DNA from: Novosphingobium umbonatum
GTDB lineage: Bacteria; Pseudomonadota; Alphaproteobacteria; Sphingomonadales; Sphingomonadaceae
Assembly: GCF_004005905.1 (NCBI RefSeq)
Contig: NZ_SACO01000010.1
Coordinates: forward strand, 85,032 to 149,031
Length of the DNA stretch: 64,000 nt
Reading direction: 5' to 3'
In this document: piece after piece, positions 51,678 through 61,756 of the stretch
How the letters are laid out: every line of letters starts with the position of its first letter
Numbering within the stretch: position 1 is the stretch's first letter
Position numbers and translations under genes: made by a program
Notes under the pieces: generated by a model
What the model saw: only the letters and a program-made list of their open reading frames with translations
Databases searched by the model: none
Told to the model about the DNA's origin: nothing

Positions 51678-52958
51678 ATGAGCTTTCCCTGGGCCAATGA
51701 ATATAAGCCGAGCCACCCGGCGATGGTGTGGCTGGACGAAAAGCTGCCTTTGCCGCGTTTCGTCTTTAACGCGGTGGGTGCGGGCTATCCCGTGCCGCGC
51801 AACCTGAATTACATGTATAATTTCGGTGTGCTGGCCGGCGTCTGCCTGATGATCCAGATCATCACCGGCGTGGTGCTGGCGATGCATTATGCAGCCAACA
51901 CTGGCGTCGCTTTTGATTCTACCGAACATATCATGCGCGATGTGAACTGGGGCTGGCTGCTGCGCTATGCCCATGCCAATGGCGCCTCGGCCTTCTTTGT
52001 GGTGGTCTATTTCCACATTTTCCGCGGCTTCTTCTACGGTTCGTATAAAGCCCCGCGCGAGATGATCTGGTTGATCGGCGTGCTGATCTTCCTGCTGATG
52101 ATGGCCACCGCTTTCATGGGCTATGTGCTGCCCTGGGGACAGATGTCCTATTGGGGCGCCAAGGTGATCACCGGCCTGTTCGGCGCGATTCCCTTGGTGG
52201 GTGAGCCGATCCAGACGTGGTTGCTGGGTGGTTTCGCGCCTGATCAGGCTGCGCTCAACCGCTTTTTCAGCCTGCACTTCCTGCTGCCCTTCGTCATTCT
52301 GGGCGTGGTGATCCTGCATATCTGGGCGCTGCATATCCCCGGTTCGACCAATCCCACGGGCGTCGAAGTGAAGCAGGAATCGGACACGGTTCCCTTCCAC
52401 CCCTATTACACGGCCAAGGACGGTTTCGGCTTGGGCGTGTTCCTGATCTTCTATTGCGCCATGGTGTTCTTTGCGCCCAATGCGCTGGGTCATCCGGACA
52501 ATTACATTCCGGCCAACCCGATGCAGACCCCTGCGCATATCGTGCCCGAATGGTATTTCTGGCCCTTCTACGCCATCCTTCGCGCCTTTACGCAGGATTT
52601 CCTGTTCATCCCCGCCAAGCTGCTGGGCGTGCTGGCGATGTTCAGCTCGATCCTCGTGTGGTTCCTGCTGCCCTGGCTGGATAACTCGCCGGTGCGTTCG
52701 GGCCATTTCCGCCCCACTTTCAAGAAGTTCTTCTGGCTGCTGGTGGTGGACGTGGCGGTGCTGGGCTATTGCGGCGGTTCGCCTGCCGAAGAACCCTATG
52801 TGATCATCAGCCAGATCGCGGCGCTCTATTACTTCGCCCATTTCTTCATCGTGCTGCCGATCGTTTCGATGATCGAAAAGCCGCTGCCGCTGCCTTTCTC
52901 CATCACGGAAAGCGTGTTGGGCAAGGATGACGCTGCAACCGTGGCTCCGGCCGAATAA
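51678..52958 (+). CDS. petB: Cytochrome b of the bc1 complex
   Basis: This 426-residue membrane subunit has the four haem-ligand histidines in two helices ([20 protein letters not shown] and later helices) and the Qo-site PEW motif in [11 protein letters not shown]. It oxidises ubiquinol and splits electrons between the Rieske centre and the low-potential haems. It is followed by petC after 23 bases. Confidence 0.96.
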   Translation: MSFPWANEYKPSHPAMVWLDEKLPLPRFVFNAVGAGYPVPRNLNYMYNFGVLAGVCLMIQIITGVVLAMHYAANTGVAFDSTEHIMRDVNWGWLLRYAHANGASAFFVVVYFHIFRGFFYGSYKAPREMIWLIGVLIFLLMMATAFMGYVLPWGQMSYWGAKVITGLFGAIPLVGEPIQTWLLGGFAPDQAALNRFFSLHFLLPFVILGVVILHIWALHIPGSTNPTGVEVKQESDTVPFHPYYTAKDGFGLGVFLIFYCAMVFFAPNALGHPDNYIPANPMQTPAHIVPEWYFWPFYAILRAFTQDFLFIPAKLLGVLAMFSSILVWFLLPWLDNSPVRSGHFRPTFKKFFWLLVVDVAVLGYCGGSPAEEPYVIISQIAALYYFAHFFIVLPIVSMIEKPLPLPFSITESVLGKDDAATVAPAE

Positions 52959-52981
52959 AGAGCGAGGATAGGAAAGACATC

Positions 52982-53818
52982 ATGATCCGCATCTTCTCCC
53001 TTCTCGCTGGCGCCTTCTTCTCGCTGGCGCTGCTCTGGTCGGCCGGCAAGGGCGCGGTGAGCTATATTAGCGAACCCACGCCCAAGACGGTGGAGGCCAG
53101 CTTCCACGAGCATCCCAAACCGCTGCATCTGTCGAGCGATGGTCCCTTTGGCACTTTCGACCGCCAGCAGCTTCAGCGCGGCTTTCAGGTCTATTCCGAG
53201 GTTTGCGCGACCTGCCATGCCTTGAAGCACGTGGCCTATCGCGATCTAGCCGCGCTGGGTTATAATGAGGCCGAGGTAAAGGCGATTGCCGCCAAGGCCC
53301 AGATCCCCGCCTATAACCCCGCCACGGGCGAGGTGAAAATGAACCCTGGCCAGCCCAAGGATCATTTCCCGCCGGTGGTCTATGGCGGCGCTGGCAGCCC
53401 GCCCGACCTGTCGCTGGTGGCCAAGGCTCGCCATGGCGGTCCGGCCTATATTTACTCGCTGCTGACCGGCTATGCCGATCAGGCGGGTTACAAGAACGAA
53501 AAGGGTGAGGAACTGCTCAAGAAGTTCCCCGAAGCCAAGACGCCCGACGGCTTGTTCTTCAACCCCTATTTCGCCAATCTCAACATCGCCATGCCCGCAC
53601 CGCTGGTGTCCGATGGTCAGGTGACCTATGCCGATGGCACCAAGGCCACCGTGGACCAGATGGCGCAGGACGTGTCGGCCTTCCTGATGTGGACGGCTGA
53701 ACCCAAGCTGGAAAAGCGCAACCAGACCGGTTGGCCGGTGATTGGCTTCCTGCTGTTTGCCACGGCGCTGGCCTATATGGCTTACCGCACGGTATGGGCG
53801 GGCAAGAAGGGGCACTAA
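52982..53818 (+). CDS. petC: Cytochrome c1
   Basis: This 278-residue periplasmic haem protein of the bc1 complex has an N-terminal signal/anchor (FSLLAGAFFSLALLWSAG), the haem motif CATCH, the axial methionine region NIAMPAPL and a C-terminal membrane anchor (VIGFLLFATALAYMAYRTVW). It is the last gene of petABC. Confidence 0.95.
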   Translation: MIRIFSLLAGAFFSLALLWSAGKGAVSYISEPTPKTVEASFHEHPKPLHLSSDGPFGTFDRQQLQRGFQVYSEVCATCHALKHVAYRDLAALGYNEAEVKAIAAKAQIPAYNPATGEVKMNPGQPKDHFPPVVYGGAGSPPDLSLVAKARHGGPAYIYSLLTGYADQAGYKNEKGEELLKKFPEAKTPDGLFFNPYFANLNIAMPAPLVSDGQVTYADGTKATVDQMAQDVSAFLMWTAEPKLEKRNQTGWPVIGFLLFATALAYMAYRTVWAGKKGH

Positions 53819-53848
53819 GCGCCTTCCAAGCCTGACGCCAACAAAGCG

Positions 53849-53888
53849 CCCCTCGCATGGATGCCCATGCGGGGGGTGTTTTGTTTGC
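53849..53888 (+). terminator. Intrinsic terminator of petABC
   Basis: CCCCTCGCATGG (53849-53860) pairs with CCATGCGGGGGG (53865-53876) with one G-T pair and a T-rich tail, about 30 bases after the petC stop. Confidence 0.8.
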
Positions 53889-53920
53889 GCATCGCGCGCG
53901 TGCTGGCTATGGGCGCGGGC

Positions 53921-54457
53921 ATGACTCCAGACGCGCTCAAAAGCCTGATCCGCACCATTCCCGATTTCCCCAAGCCGGGGATCGAGTTCCGCGACATCAC
54001 CACGCTGATCGGCCATGGCGAGGGCTTTGCTGCCTGTGTGGCGATGCTGGCCGAGCGGGCGCAGGCGGCAGGCGCGCAGGCGATTGCGGGCATGGAGGCG
54101 CGCGGCTTCATCTTTGGCGCGGCGGTGGCGGCGAAACTGGCGCTGCCCTTCATTCCGGTGCGCAAGCCGGGCAAGCTGCCCGTGCCGGTGCTGGCGGTGG
54201 ATTATGCGCTGGAATATGGCACGGATAGGCTGGAGGTTGACCCCGATGCCGTGGGCGCGGGGCAGCGGGTGGTGGTGGTCGATGACCTGATCGCCACGGG
54301 CGGCACGGCGCTGGCGGCGGTGCAATTGCTGCGCCGCGCAGGGGGCGAGGTGGCGCAGGCGCTGTTCGTGATCGACCTGCCCGATCTGGGCGGGGCGGAG
54401 AAATTGCGCGAGGCGGGCGTGCCGGTGCAGGCGGTGATGGCCTTTGCCGGACATTAA
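53921..54457 (+). CDS. apt: Adenine phosphoribosyltransferase
   Basis: Apt salvages adenine to AMP using PRPP. The 178-residue protein has the PRPP motif VVVVDDLIATGGTALAAV and the family's GMEARGFIFGAAVA. The start MTPDALKSLIRTIPDFP at 53921 matches the family; upstream in-frame codons lie in the petC terminator. Confidence 0.95.
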   Translation: MTPDALKSLIRTIPDFPKPGIEFRDITTLIGHGEGFAACVAMLAERAQAAGAQAIAGMEARGFIFGAAVAAKLALPFIPVRKPGKLPVPVLAVDYALEYGTDRLEVDPDAVGAGQRVVVVDDLIATGGTALAAVQLLRRAGGEVAQALFVIDLPDLGGAEKLREAGVPVQAVMAFAGH

Positions 54458-54530
54458 AGCGGTTTAGACTGGCTTGACGAAACCCGCCTGTCATGGCAGG
54501 GGCATTTCCCTCACCGGCGAAAAGCCGTGC

Positions 54531-54604
54531 GCGGGTATAGCTTAGTGGTAAAGCTCCAGCCTTCCAAGCTGGCTATTCGGGTTCGATTCCCGATACCCGC
54601 TCCA
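54531..54604 (+). tRNA. tRNA-Gly (TCC)
   Basis: A complete cloverleaf has the acceptor GCGGGTA with TACCCGC, the anticodon loop CTTCCAA giving TCC, a T-arm with GGTTCGATTCC, and CCA encoded at 54602-54604. Confidence 0.96.
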
Positions 54605-54692
54605 TTCCTTCCATCGATGTAGCGCAGCGGCCTTTCCGGCCCTCTGGTGCCCTATGCCCGCCACGTCATCCGCAGCGGGCACTCCGGTTCTG

Positions 54693-56474
54693 TTACTGGC
54701 AGCGGAAGGCGCCCGCTTTTTCGCTGTCACCGCTAATGCGATGCGGGCGTTGGGGATAGGGGCAGAGCAGGCGGGTACGGCCCGGCCAAGGCGTATCCTC
54801 GCCAGCGGTGGCGACGACTTCCTTGGGTGCAACGCCCTTTTCGCGCCACGCCACCAATTGCGAGAACAGGTCGAACCGGTCGGTCGCGGGGCCGCCACGG
54901 CCATGGTTCATGCCGGGTACGGCATAGAACTGGATGAAACGCCCCGCCTTGCCCTGTTCGCGGGCGTTGACCGCGTCCAGCCAGCGCATTGTGTCGTTAA
55001 TCGAAAACACCGGATCGCTCACCCCGTGGAACAGGATGATCTTGCCCCCACGCCGCGTGAAGGGTGACAGGTCGGTGGCATCGGCATGCATGAAATCGAC
55101 CGAAGCTTCACCCAGCGCACCCCATTTGACATGGGCGGCGGCATAGGCCTCGTCCATATCCGCAGCCAAAGCATAGCGGGTGAGCGAGGAGACATCCTCG
55201 GCCACCTCCAGCGGGGGCGAGCGGAACACGGCGGAATTGCTGGGCGCACCAAGCCGGATCAGTGCGCCATTGTTCACCGCCGAGGCATAGCCACCCATTT
55301 TCCAGATCCGCCAGCCCTGCGTCACGCCAGAAGCGGTCTTGGCGCCGATCCCCGCGTCCCATGCCCAGTCGGAATAGATTGGCTTGCCATCCTTGGTCTG
55401 CGGCCCGCCCATCACGCGGCGCAGCGCGGCCACCTGCATCGGCAGCAGGCAGGTGGCGGTCTTTTGCGCGGGATCATCGCCGGCACAGGTGATCTTGGCG
55501 AAGGCGGGCATGACGCGGGCGGTGGTGCAGGCGGTGAAATGTTCCACCATGCCATCCACCGTGCCATCCAGCCCGTCGCAGGCGGCAAGGATCGCGCCTT
55601 GGGCCAGCAGGATATCCTCGTCGCTCATCGCCTTGTTGACCAAAGGCTGCCCGTCGGCGCCGATCTGGCCCATGGCCTTGGCCACGCTGGCAAAGGCCTG
55701 CCCGTCCCACAATTGCGCGATGGAGGCATGGGCAAGGTGGAAACCGGGATAGCCGATCAGCGCCGCGTCAAACAGGCTGGGGAAGCGCTGGACGGCCATC
55801 ATGGCCTCTTGTCCGCCCTTGGACCCGCCGACGAAATAGGTGAAAGCGGGCGCGCGGCCATAATGGGCACGGATCAGCGCGCGGCCTGCCTGCGCCACGG
55901 GGCCGATATAGCCAAAGCCGTAATTGTGGCGGGCGATGGCGTCATGGCCGAAAGTGACCACGCCCTGACGCGCAGGATCGTTGTTGACCGCATTGTCATG
56001 GCCGGAATCGGAGGACACCACCGCATAGCCTTTCGCCAGTGCAGTCACCCCCGGTTGGCTGGAAAAGCCGCCCGTGGCATCGCCCAGAAAACCATCCGAG
56101 CCACCGCCGCCCTGAAACAGGAAGCGGCCATTCCATGCCACCGGCAGGCGCAGGTGGAATTTGATGGCATAGGTCTGGCCATTGGCGCCTTGGCGTTCCT
56201 GCAGCTTGCCGATGATTTCGCAATGGGCAGGCATGGCGGGGGCAGGCGGGAAGGGGCGCGGGTCATTGGCGGCGCGTTGTTCGGCAGGGGTTGCGGGGCG
56301 CAGCGCGGCCAAAGTGATCGTCGTGCTGGCATCGGGCATCGCCGCCTTGGCCAAGCCTTCGCAGGATAGCGGCGCGGCCGCGCGTGTGGCGGCGGCGGCA
56401 GGTTGGGCCACCAGCATGGCGCCTGTGGTCAGCGCCGCGCCCAACAGGAAGGGAAGCCTTTTGCGCATTACCAT
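54693..56474 (-). CDS. Tannase/feruloyl esterase family alpha/beta hydrolase
   Basis: This exported esterase has 593 residues. A signal peptide (FLLGAALTTGAMLVAQPAAA) is followed by the tannase-family fold with the nucleophile serine in VGGSKGGQEAMM, the acid in the ADMDEAY/HGVSDPVF region and the histidine in VPGMNHGRGG. Cysteine pairs fit the lid disulfides. The family cleaves gallate or hydroxycinnamate esters and, in one branch, MHET; the substrate here is open. GGGAG precedes the ATG. It is divergent from a MarR regulator. Confidence 0.88.
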   Translation of the reverse strand: MVMRKRLPFLLGAALTTGAMLVAQPAAAATRAAAPLSCEGLAKAAMPDASTTITLAALRPATPAEQRAANDPRPFPPAPAMPAHCEIIGKLQERQGANGQTYAIKFHLRLPVAWNGRFLFQGGGGSDGFLGDATGGFSSQPGVTALAKGYAVVSSDSGHDNAVNNDPARQGVVTFGHDAIARHNYGFGYIGPVAQAGRALIRAHYGRAPAFTYFVGGSKGGQEAMMAVQRFPSLFDAALIGYPGFHLAHASIAQLWDGQAFASVAKAMGQIGADGQPLVNKAMSDEDILLAQGAILAACDGLDGTVDGMVEHFTACTTARVMPAFAKITCAGDDPAQKTATCLLPMQVAALRRVMGGPQTKDGKPIYSDWAWDAGIGAKTASGVTQGWRIWKMGGYASAVNNGALIRLGAPSNSAVFRSPPLEVAEDVSSLTRYALAADMDEAYAAAHVKWGALGEASVDFMHADATDLSPFTRRGGKIILFHGVSDPVFSINDTMRWLDAVNAREQGKAGRFIQFYAVPGMNHGRGGPATDRFDLFSQLVAWREKGVAPKEVVATAGEDTPWPGRTRLLCPYPQRPHRISGDSEKAGAFRCQ

Positions 56475-56614
56475 GGTTTGCTCTCCCGAATTATGTGATG
56501 ATTCATAGCGTTTATGCAAAATCAGTAGCCCTTGTGCTAGCCCCCCACCTGTCGCAATTTGTGTCATGCAGGTTGGGCAAGGCCGGTCGTGCCGCTGGCC
56601 GTTTCGAGGTGGTG

Positions 56615-57028
56615 ATGGATAATCCGTTTCTGAATTTCCCCGGTTATCTCTTGCGCCGCGCGGCCAGCGCGCGTTTGGCGCAATTGGCGCAATATCTCGA
56701 ACCCTTGGGCGTGGGCGTGTCCGAGGCGTCGATTCTGGTGCTGATCGGGCATAATCCGGGGATCTCGCAGGCCGAATGCGGGCGGATGCTCTCGATCCAG
56801 CGGCCCAATCTCAATCCGGTGATCCATCGCTTTATCAACCGCGGCTTGTTGGTCACCACCAAGGGCGTGGGGCGGGTGCAATGTCTGCGGCTGAGCGAGG
56901 AGGGGAGCGCCTTGGTCGCGCAGATCGAGGCGGTGTTTGCAGCCCAGGAGGAGCGGATTTACGCCGCCGTGCCCGAACATTTGCGCGATGATCTGGTGCC
57001 GGTGCTGCGCGCACTCTGGTGCCCTTAG
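56615..57028 (+). CDS. MarR family transcriptional regulator
   Basis: This 137-residue winged-helix protein has the recognition region ISQAECGRMLSIQRPNLNPVIHRF and wing GLLVTTKGVGRVQCLRLSEEG. MarR proteins usually repress neighbouring genes and release DNA on binding a phenolic ligand. It lies between a divergent tannase-family gene and a TonB receptor gene, so control of aromatic-ester uptake is likely. GAGG precedes the ATG at 56615. Confidence 0.9.
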   Translation: MDNPFLNFPGYLLRRAASARLAQLAQYLEPLGVGVSEASILVLIGHNPGISQAECGRMLSIQRPNLNPVIHRFINRGLLVTTKGVGRVQCLRLSEEGSALVAQIEAVFAAQEERIYAAVPEHLRDDLVPVLRALWCP

Positions 57029-57045
57029 GGGTGCCCGTAACAGGC

Positions 57046-57082
57046 GGTTTCCGGCGAGCATCACGCCCGCCGGAAGCCTTTT
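57046..57082 (+). terminator. Intrinsic terminator of the MarR gene
   Basis: GGTTTCCGGCG (57046-57056) pairs with CGCCGGAAGCC (57068-57078) with one G-T pair, followed by TTTT. Confidence 0.8.
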
Positions 57083-57090
57083 GCCTTTGA

Positions 57091-59316
57091 TCAGAACTTC
57101 TTCGACACGCGAACGCCATATTCACGCGGCGCGCCATACAGCTCGTTGCGCCCGCTCTGGCCCGCGACATAGAATTTGTTGGCCAGATTGGTGCCATAGA
57201 CTTCGGCCTTCCACGTGCCCTTGTCCAGCGTGATGCTGCCCTGCCACAGGCCGCGCGCGGCGATCAGATCGGTGCTGGCCTGATAGGTGGGATAGGCCCA
57301 TTGCGAGCCGACATAGGCATAGCCGATGCGCGGGGTGATGGTCACATCCTCGCTAGCCTGAATGCGATAGGCGGCCGAGAGGTTCCACGTCCATTTCGGG
57401 CTATAGAGGTTGGAGCCACCATTGGTGGTCATGCTGGCGCTGGCATAATCAGGATAGCAGCGCGCCGAATTGCTGCCATTGCACTGCGGGAAGCCGTTGA
57501 AGGCGGCGGGCACCAGCCATTTGTTGATCAGGGTGAAGCCCGAAAGGCTGCTATCCACATAGGACAGGCCGCCATCGAGCGACAGGGCATCGACCTTGGC
57601 CTGAAAACTGGCTTCAAAGCCCTTGATTTCCGAATTGGCCAGATTGACCACGCCATTCTGGCCGGTGACAGGATTGGTCACGTCCATCTGGAAATTGTTA
57701 TACTTCATATAGAACGCGCCGATCTGCGTGCGCAGGTGGCGGTTGAACAGGGTGGATTTCCAGCCCGCTTCATAATCCATCACGGTTTCGGGGGCGAAAG
57801 TGCCGGTGGGCGGGTTGATGCCGCCATTCTTGTAACCGCGTGCCACAAAGGCATAGACCAGATTATCGGCATCGGGCTTGTAGTTCAGCGCCAGCTTGCC
57901 AGTGGCGCGGCCATCGCTTTCATGGCCGGTCTGCGGGGCCAGCACAGTGGCGCCCACCGGCGGATCGCCGATGATCATGTCGATGGTGGAACCGGCCGCC
58001 GCGCTGTAAACGGCGTTAAACCCGTTCACCGTAAAGCGCGAATAGCGCAGGCCCGCATCCACCGAGAGCTTGTCGGTCAGCTGATAAGTGCCCTGCGCAA
58101 AGGTGCCCAGCAGCAGCTTGCTGGTGTTGGGATGGGGCAGGGTGGTGTAGCCGCCGACGTTGGTGGTGCGGTTAAAGCTCCAGTTCCAGTTGCGCAGGTC
58201 CACCTTGTTGCGTTGGAAATAGCCGCCGATCACATATTTGAACTTGCCCGTATCGGGCGAGATGATGTTGATTTCCTGACTGTAAACGCGCTCGCGCACA
58301 TTGTTGCCACCGGCCAGCGCATTGCGGCCGGACACAGCGGTGGCATCGGTATCGCTGACCGCGGCCAGACGCTTGTTCTGATAGGCGGTGAGCGAGCGCA
58401 GGGTCAGGCCACCGGCAAATTCATATTTCATTTCCAGCACGGTGGCGAAGGCGCGCTCGAAATTGGAGGTGGCCGTGTCGAAATTGACCGTCCACGGGGC
58501 ATTGGTGCGACCGGCCACATAGGGGTTGGTGGCGAGCAGCGTGTTGATCGGTTGCAGGGCAAAGCCGCCGGTCTTGCGCTGGGTGGCTTCCACCTTCAGG
58601 TTGGCCTGAAAACCGTTGGATTTGTAAAGCGCCTGAATGCGGCCATCCACTTCGGCCAGACGTTCGGGCTGGTTGTTGGCGGGGCCGGTGTCCTTGAACC
58701 ATGCGTCATGCTGGTTGAACAGGCCCGAGGCGCGGATGGCCAGCTTTTCGCCCACCGGCAGGTTCAGCGCGCCATTGATGCCCACATTGTTGTAATTGCC
58801 ATAATTGGCCGCGACATAGCCGCCCAGCTTGCCCAGTTGCGGGCGCTGGGTGGTCAGGTAAACCGCGCCGCCGGTGGAATTGGCCCCCGACAAGGTGCCC
58901 TGCGGCCCGCGCAGCACTTCGGCGCCGGCCATGTCATAGAACTGGCCGTTGGACACGATGGGGGGCTGGAACACGCCGTCAATATAGGTGGCCACGCCAT
59001 TGGTCACCTGCGGCGAGCCCGAGGCCAGACCGATGCCGCGAATGTTGAAGCTGTCGGTGACGCCCGAGCGCGAAATGGTCAGGCCCGGCGCGGCGGTTTG
59101 CAGGTCAATCGCGCGGGTGACGCGCTTTTCGGTCAGCGTATCGCCCGAAAGCGCGGTGACGGCGATGTTGACGTTCTGCACATTCTCGCTGCGGCGCTGG
59201 GCCGTGACGACAATGTCCTTGATCTCTTTATCGGCATTTTGGGCCAGAGCGGTGGCGGAAAGCGAACCGGACAGCATCAGGCCGAGCAGGACAGGGCGGA
59301 CCCATGTTTTGGTCAT
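57091..59316 (-). CDS. TonB-dependent receptor
   Basis: This outer-membrane beta-barrel transporter has 741 residues. A signal peptide (LLGLMLSGSLSATALAQ) is followed by a TonB-box-like DIVVTAQRRSENVQ, the plug domain (SFNIRGIGLASGSP, EVLRGPQGTLSGANSTGGAV) and a barrel ending in the aromatic YGVRVSKKF. It belongs to the large sphingomonad class of receptors for plant or aromatic compounds. The ATG at 59316 has GAGG eight bases upstream. The neighbours (tannase-type esterase, MarR, molybdenum oxidoreductase) suggest an aromatic ester or heterocycle as ligand. Confidence 0.93.
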   Translation of the reverse strand: MTKTWVRPVLLGLMLSGSLSATALAQNADKEIKDIVVTAQRRSENVQNVNIAVTALSGDTLTEKRVTRAIDLQTAAPGLTISRSGVTDSFNIRGIGLASGSPQVTNGVATYIDGVFQPPIVSNGQFYDMAGAEVLRGPQGTLSGANSTGGAVYLTTQRPQLGKLGGYVAANYGNYNNVGINGALNLPVGEKLAIRASGLFNQHDAWFKDTGPANNQPERLAEVDGRIQALYKSNGFQANLKVEATQRKTGGFALQPINTLLATNPYVAGRTNAPWTVNFDTATSNFERAFATVLEMKYEFAGGLTLRSLTAYQNKRLAAVSDTDATAVSGRNALAGGNNVRERVYSQEINIISPDTGKFKYVIGGYFQRNKVDLRNWNWSFNRTTNVGGYTTLPHPNTSKLLLGTFAQGTYQLTDKLSVDAGLRYSRFTVNGFNAVYSAAAGSTIDMIIGDPPVGATVLAPQTGHESDGRATGKLALNYKPDADNLVYAFVARGYKNGGINPPTGTFAPETVMDYEAGWKSTLFNRHLRTQIGAFYMKYNNFQMDVTNPVTGQNGVVNLANSEIKGFEASFQAKVDALSLDGGLSYVDSSLSGFTLINKWLVPAAFNGFPQCNGSNSARCYPDYASASMTTNGGSNLYSPKWTWNLSAAYRIQASEDVTITPRIGYAYVGSQWAYPTYQASTDLIAARGLWQGSITLDKGTWKAEVYGTNLANKFYVAGQSGRNELYGAPREYGVRVSKKF

Positions 59317-59469
59317 AGTAGCATCCTCTTGGGGGTGGCGCCGATGAGTCCCGACGCCTTGTGATGCTGTTATGATACATAACATAAGGGTTGCTGCAAG
59401 CGGGGGACTTACCCCTTTGGGCAGCTTTGCCCCGCCCTGTGGTTTTGCCGCAACAGGCAGGTGCCCAAA

Positions 59470-59508
59470 CAAAAGGCGCGGCAGAGGCCCGAAGACCTCC
59501 ACCGCGCC
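59470..59508 (-). terminator. Intrinsic terminator of the molybdenum enzyme genes
   Basis: On the minus strand GGCGCGG...GGTC and GGCC...CCGCGCC enclose a TTCG tetraloop, followed by TTTTGTTT, 26 bases after the stop of the large-subunit gene. Confidence 0.85.
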
Positions 59509-59533
59509 CGAATTGCGCCGTTAAACGCGCGGT

Positions 59534-61756
59534 TTAGGCGATCTGGCCCAAAGGCATCTTGCGCATCCGCTTGCCCAGCAGGCGCGAGACCGCATTGGCC
59601 ACGGCAGGCGGCACAGCGGGCAGACCGGGTTCGCCAATGCCGCCCATGGGGGCGCCGCTTTCCACGATGCGGACATGCACGCGGGGCATCATGTCGGGCC
59701 GCAACACGCTATAGCCGTCGAAATTGCGCGCCTCGCGCAACCCGTCCTTATACACCGCCTGTTCGACCAGAACCTGCGACAGGCCCAGCGCCACGGCGGA
59801 ATTGACCTGCGCCTCGATGATGGCGGGGTTGACGATGCTGCCCGGATCAACCGCCTGCCAAACATCATGCACTTTCACCTGCCCGTCGACGATGGAAACC
59901 TCGGCCATGGCCGCGGTTTCCGTGCCAAAGGGCGAGGCCATGCCAAGGCCGCGCGCGCGCTTGCTGCCATCGGGCGCGGTGAAGGGGCCGGGCTTCCACC
60001 CGCCCGCCAGATCGACCACGGCTTTCAGCAGATTGGTCAGCCGCGCATTGCCCTCCAGCAGATGCAGGCGCAGCGCATAGGGGTCTTGCCCGCCCTTATC
60101 CGCCACTTCGTCGAGGAAGGTTTCATAGAAGAAATCATTCATCGAATTGCCCACCGAACGCCAATAGGCCAAAGTGGTGGGGCTTTTGACAAAGATCTGG
60201 GCAATGCGCTTGTTGGGGATGGCGTATTTCTTGCCGGTGATGCCTTCCAAGGCGGAATCGTCCAGCTTGGGGCCGCGCTTGTCGGCAATGCCTTCGGTGG
60301 GGCCTTCGGTGATGCTGACCGCCTCGATCGCGGTGGGCAGCCCCTTGGCATCCAGCGCCGCGCGGAAACGCACCGCCGCCATCGGGCGCAGCGGATCGCG
60401 CAGGAATTCCTCTTCGCGGCTCCAGATCAGCTTGACCGGCGCGCCGATACGGCGGGCCAGTTCAATCGCCTGCGGATAGGGCGTGCCATGCGGATAGATG
60501 AAATGGCGGCCAAAGAAGCCGCCCAGCAGCGGCGAGTGGATCTTGACCTTTTCGGGCGCGATGCCCGCCACTTTGGCGGCTTCGGCCTGAAACATTTCCG
60601 GCGCCTGATTGGGCAGCCACAGGTCCAGCGTGCCATCACCGTTGAAACGCGCGGTGGCCGAAGGGGGCTCTAGCTGGGCGTGGTTGAGATATTGGCTGTT
60701 ATAGGTCGCGCTCAGCGTGACCTTGGCCGAGGCGAAAGCCGCTGCCATATCGCCGGCGGCCTCGGCCACTTCTTCCTTGCCCTGTGTGGTGGCCAGTTGC
60801 TTGGCAAAGGCCTCGGTGGAAAAATCGGCAGGCATCGGGCGATAGGTCGGCGCGGTCGAGGCCACCCATTCCACCTTGGCCGCTTCCACCGCGCGGCGGG
60901 CATGCCAATAGCGCGGGGCGACAACCGCCAGCGCGCCATCGAGCACATGCACCGAATGCACGCCCTTCATGGCCTTGATCTCGGCCTCATTGGTCACCTT
61001 GCCCACCAGCAGGCCAAGGCGCGGCGCGTGCTGCACGGCGGCGTGCAACATGCCATCCACCTTGGTGTCGATGGAGAATTGCGCCTTGCCGGTGGATTTG
61101 GCGCGAATATCCAGACGGGCCTGACGCTTGCCGATCCAGCGGAAGGTCTTGGGATCGCGCAGGGTGATTTGCGCAGGCGCGGGCGCGGGCAGGTCCAGCG
61201 CATGGGGGGCCAGCTCGCCATAGGTGGCGCTGCGGCCAGAGGCCTTGTGCAGCACGCGGCCCGGCTCTGTGGTCAGTTCCGCCAGTGGCACGCCCAGTTT
61301 CTTGGCGCCGGCCTGCAACAGCATGGCGCGACCGCTGGCGCCCAGTTTGCGCATCGTGTCATAGGAGGAGCGCACCGAGAAGGAGCCGCCGGTGATGCGC
61401 ATCTGGCCAAAGACCACCAGATAATCCGGCCCTGCGGGGGCGTTTTCCACTGTGAAGCTGGAAGGATCGGCGTCGAGTTCCTCGCCCACGATCTGGGCCA
61501 TGGCGGTCCAGATGCCTTGGCCGCCTTCCATGAAGGGGCTCAACAGGCGGATCGAATTGTCGGGGCGGATTTCCAGAAAGGCCGGAACCCGCGTGCCCGG
61601 CGCGATCTTGGCCGCGCCTTGCGCACGCGCCTCGCCCACGGGCAGGCCAAAGCCCAGCACCAAAGCGCCCGTGGCCGCGCCGGTTATAAAGCCGCGGCGC
61701 GATACATTGACCGGATCGCCCAAGGGGACCTCTGGCAGCTTGACCATCTGGTTCAT
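59534..61756 (-). CDS. Molybdopterin-dependent oxidoreductase large subunit (isoquinoline 1-oxidoreductase beta type)
   Basis: This 740-residue protein of the xanthine oxidase superfamily has a twin-arginine signal (SRRGFITGAATGALVLGFG), so it acts in the periplasm. Landmarks are SPFMEGGQGIWTAM, the Mo-pterin region HAQLEPPSATARF and LLGGFFGRHFI, and the C-terminal GGIGEPGLPAVPPAVANA with the base glutamate. Members hydroxylate N-heterocycles or oxidise aldehydes. The small [2Fe-2S] subunit gene overlaps its start by ATGA. Confidence 0.92.
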   Translation of the reverse strand: MNQMVKLPEVPLGDPVNVSRRGFITGAATGALVLGFGLPVGEARAQGAAKIAPGTRVPAFLEIRPDNSIRLLSPFMEGGQGIWTAMAQIVGEELDADPSSFTVENAPAGPDYLVVFGQMRITGGSFSVRSSYDTMRKLGASGRAMLLQAGAKKLGVPLAELTTEPGRVLHKASGRSATYGELAPHALDLPAPAPAQITLRDPKTFRWIGKRQARLDIRAKSTGKAQFSIDTKVDGMLHAAVQHAPRLGLLVGKVTNEAEIKAMKGVHSVHVLDGALAVVAPRYWHARRAVEAAKVEWVASTAPTYRPMPADFSTEAFAKQLATTQGKEEVAEAAGDMAAAFASAKVTLSATYNSQYLNHAQLEPPSATARFNGDGTLDLWLPNQAPEMFQAEAAKVAGIAPEKVKIHSPLLGGFFGRHFIYPHGTPYPQAIELARRIGAPVKLIWSREEEFLRDPLRPMAAVRFRAALDAKGLPTAIEAVSITEGPTEGIADKRGPKLDDSALEGITGKKYAIPNKRIAQIFVKSPTTLAYWRSVGNSMNDFFYETFLDEVADKGGQDPYALRLHLLEGNARLTNLLKAVVDLAGGWKPGPFTAPDGSKRARGLGMASPFGTETAAMAEVSIVDGQVKVHDVWQAVDPGSIVNPAIIEAQVNSAVALGLSQVLVEQAVYKDGLREARNFDGYSVLRPDMMPRVHVRIVESGAPMGGIGEPGLPAVPPAVANAVSRLLGKRMRKMPLGQIA

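Noticed and set aside
57301..59364. 687-codon plus-strand frame opposite the TonB receptor
   Set aside because: Antisense shadow of the receptor gene with low-complexity composition.
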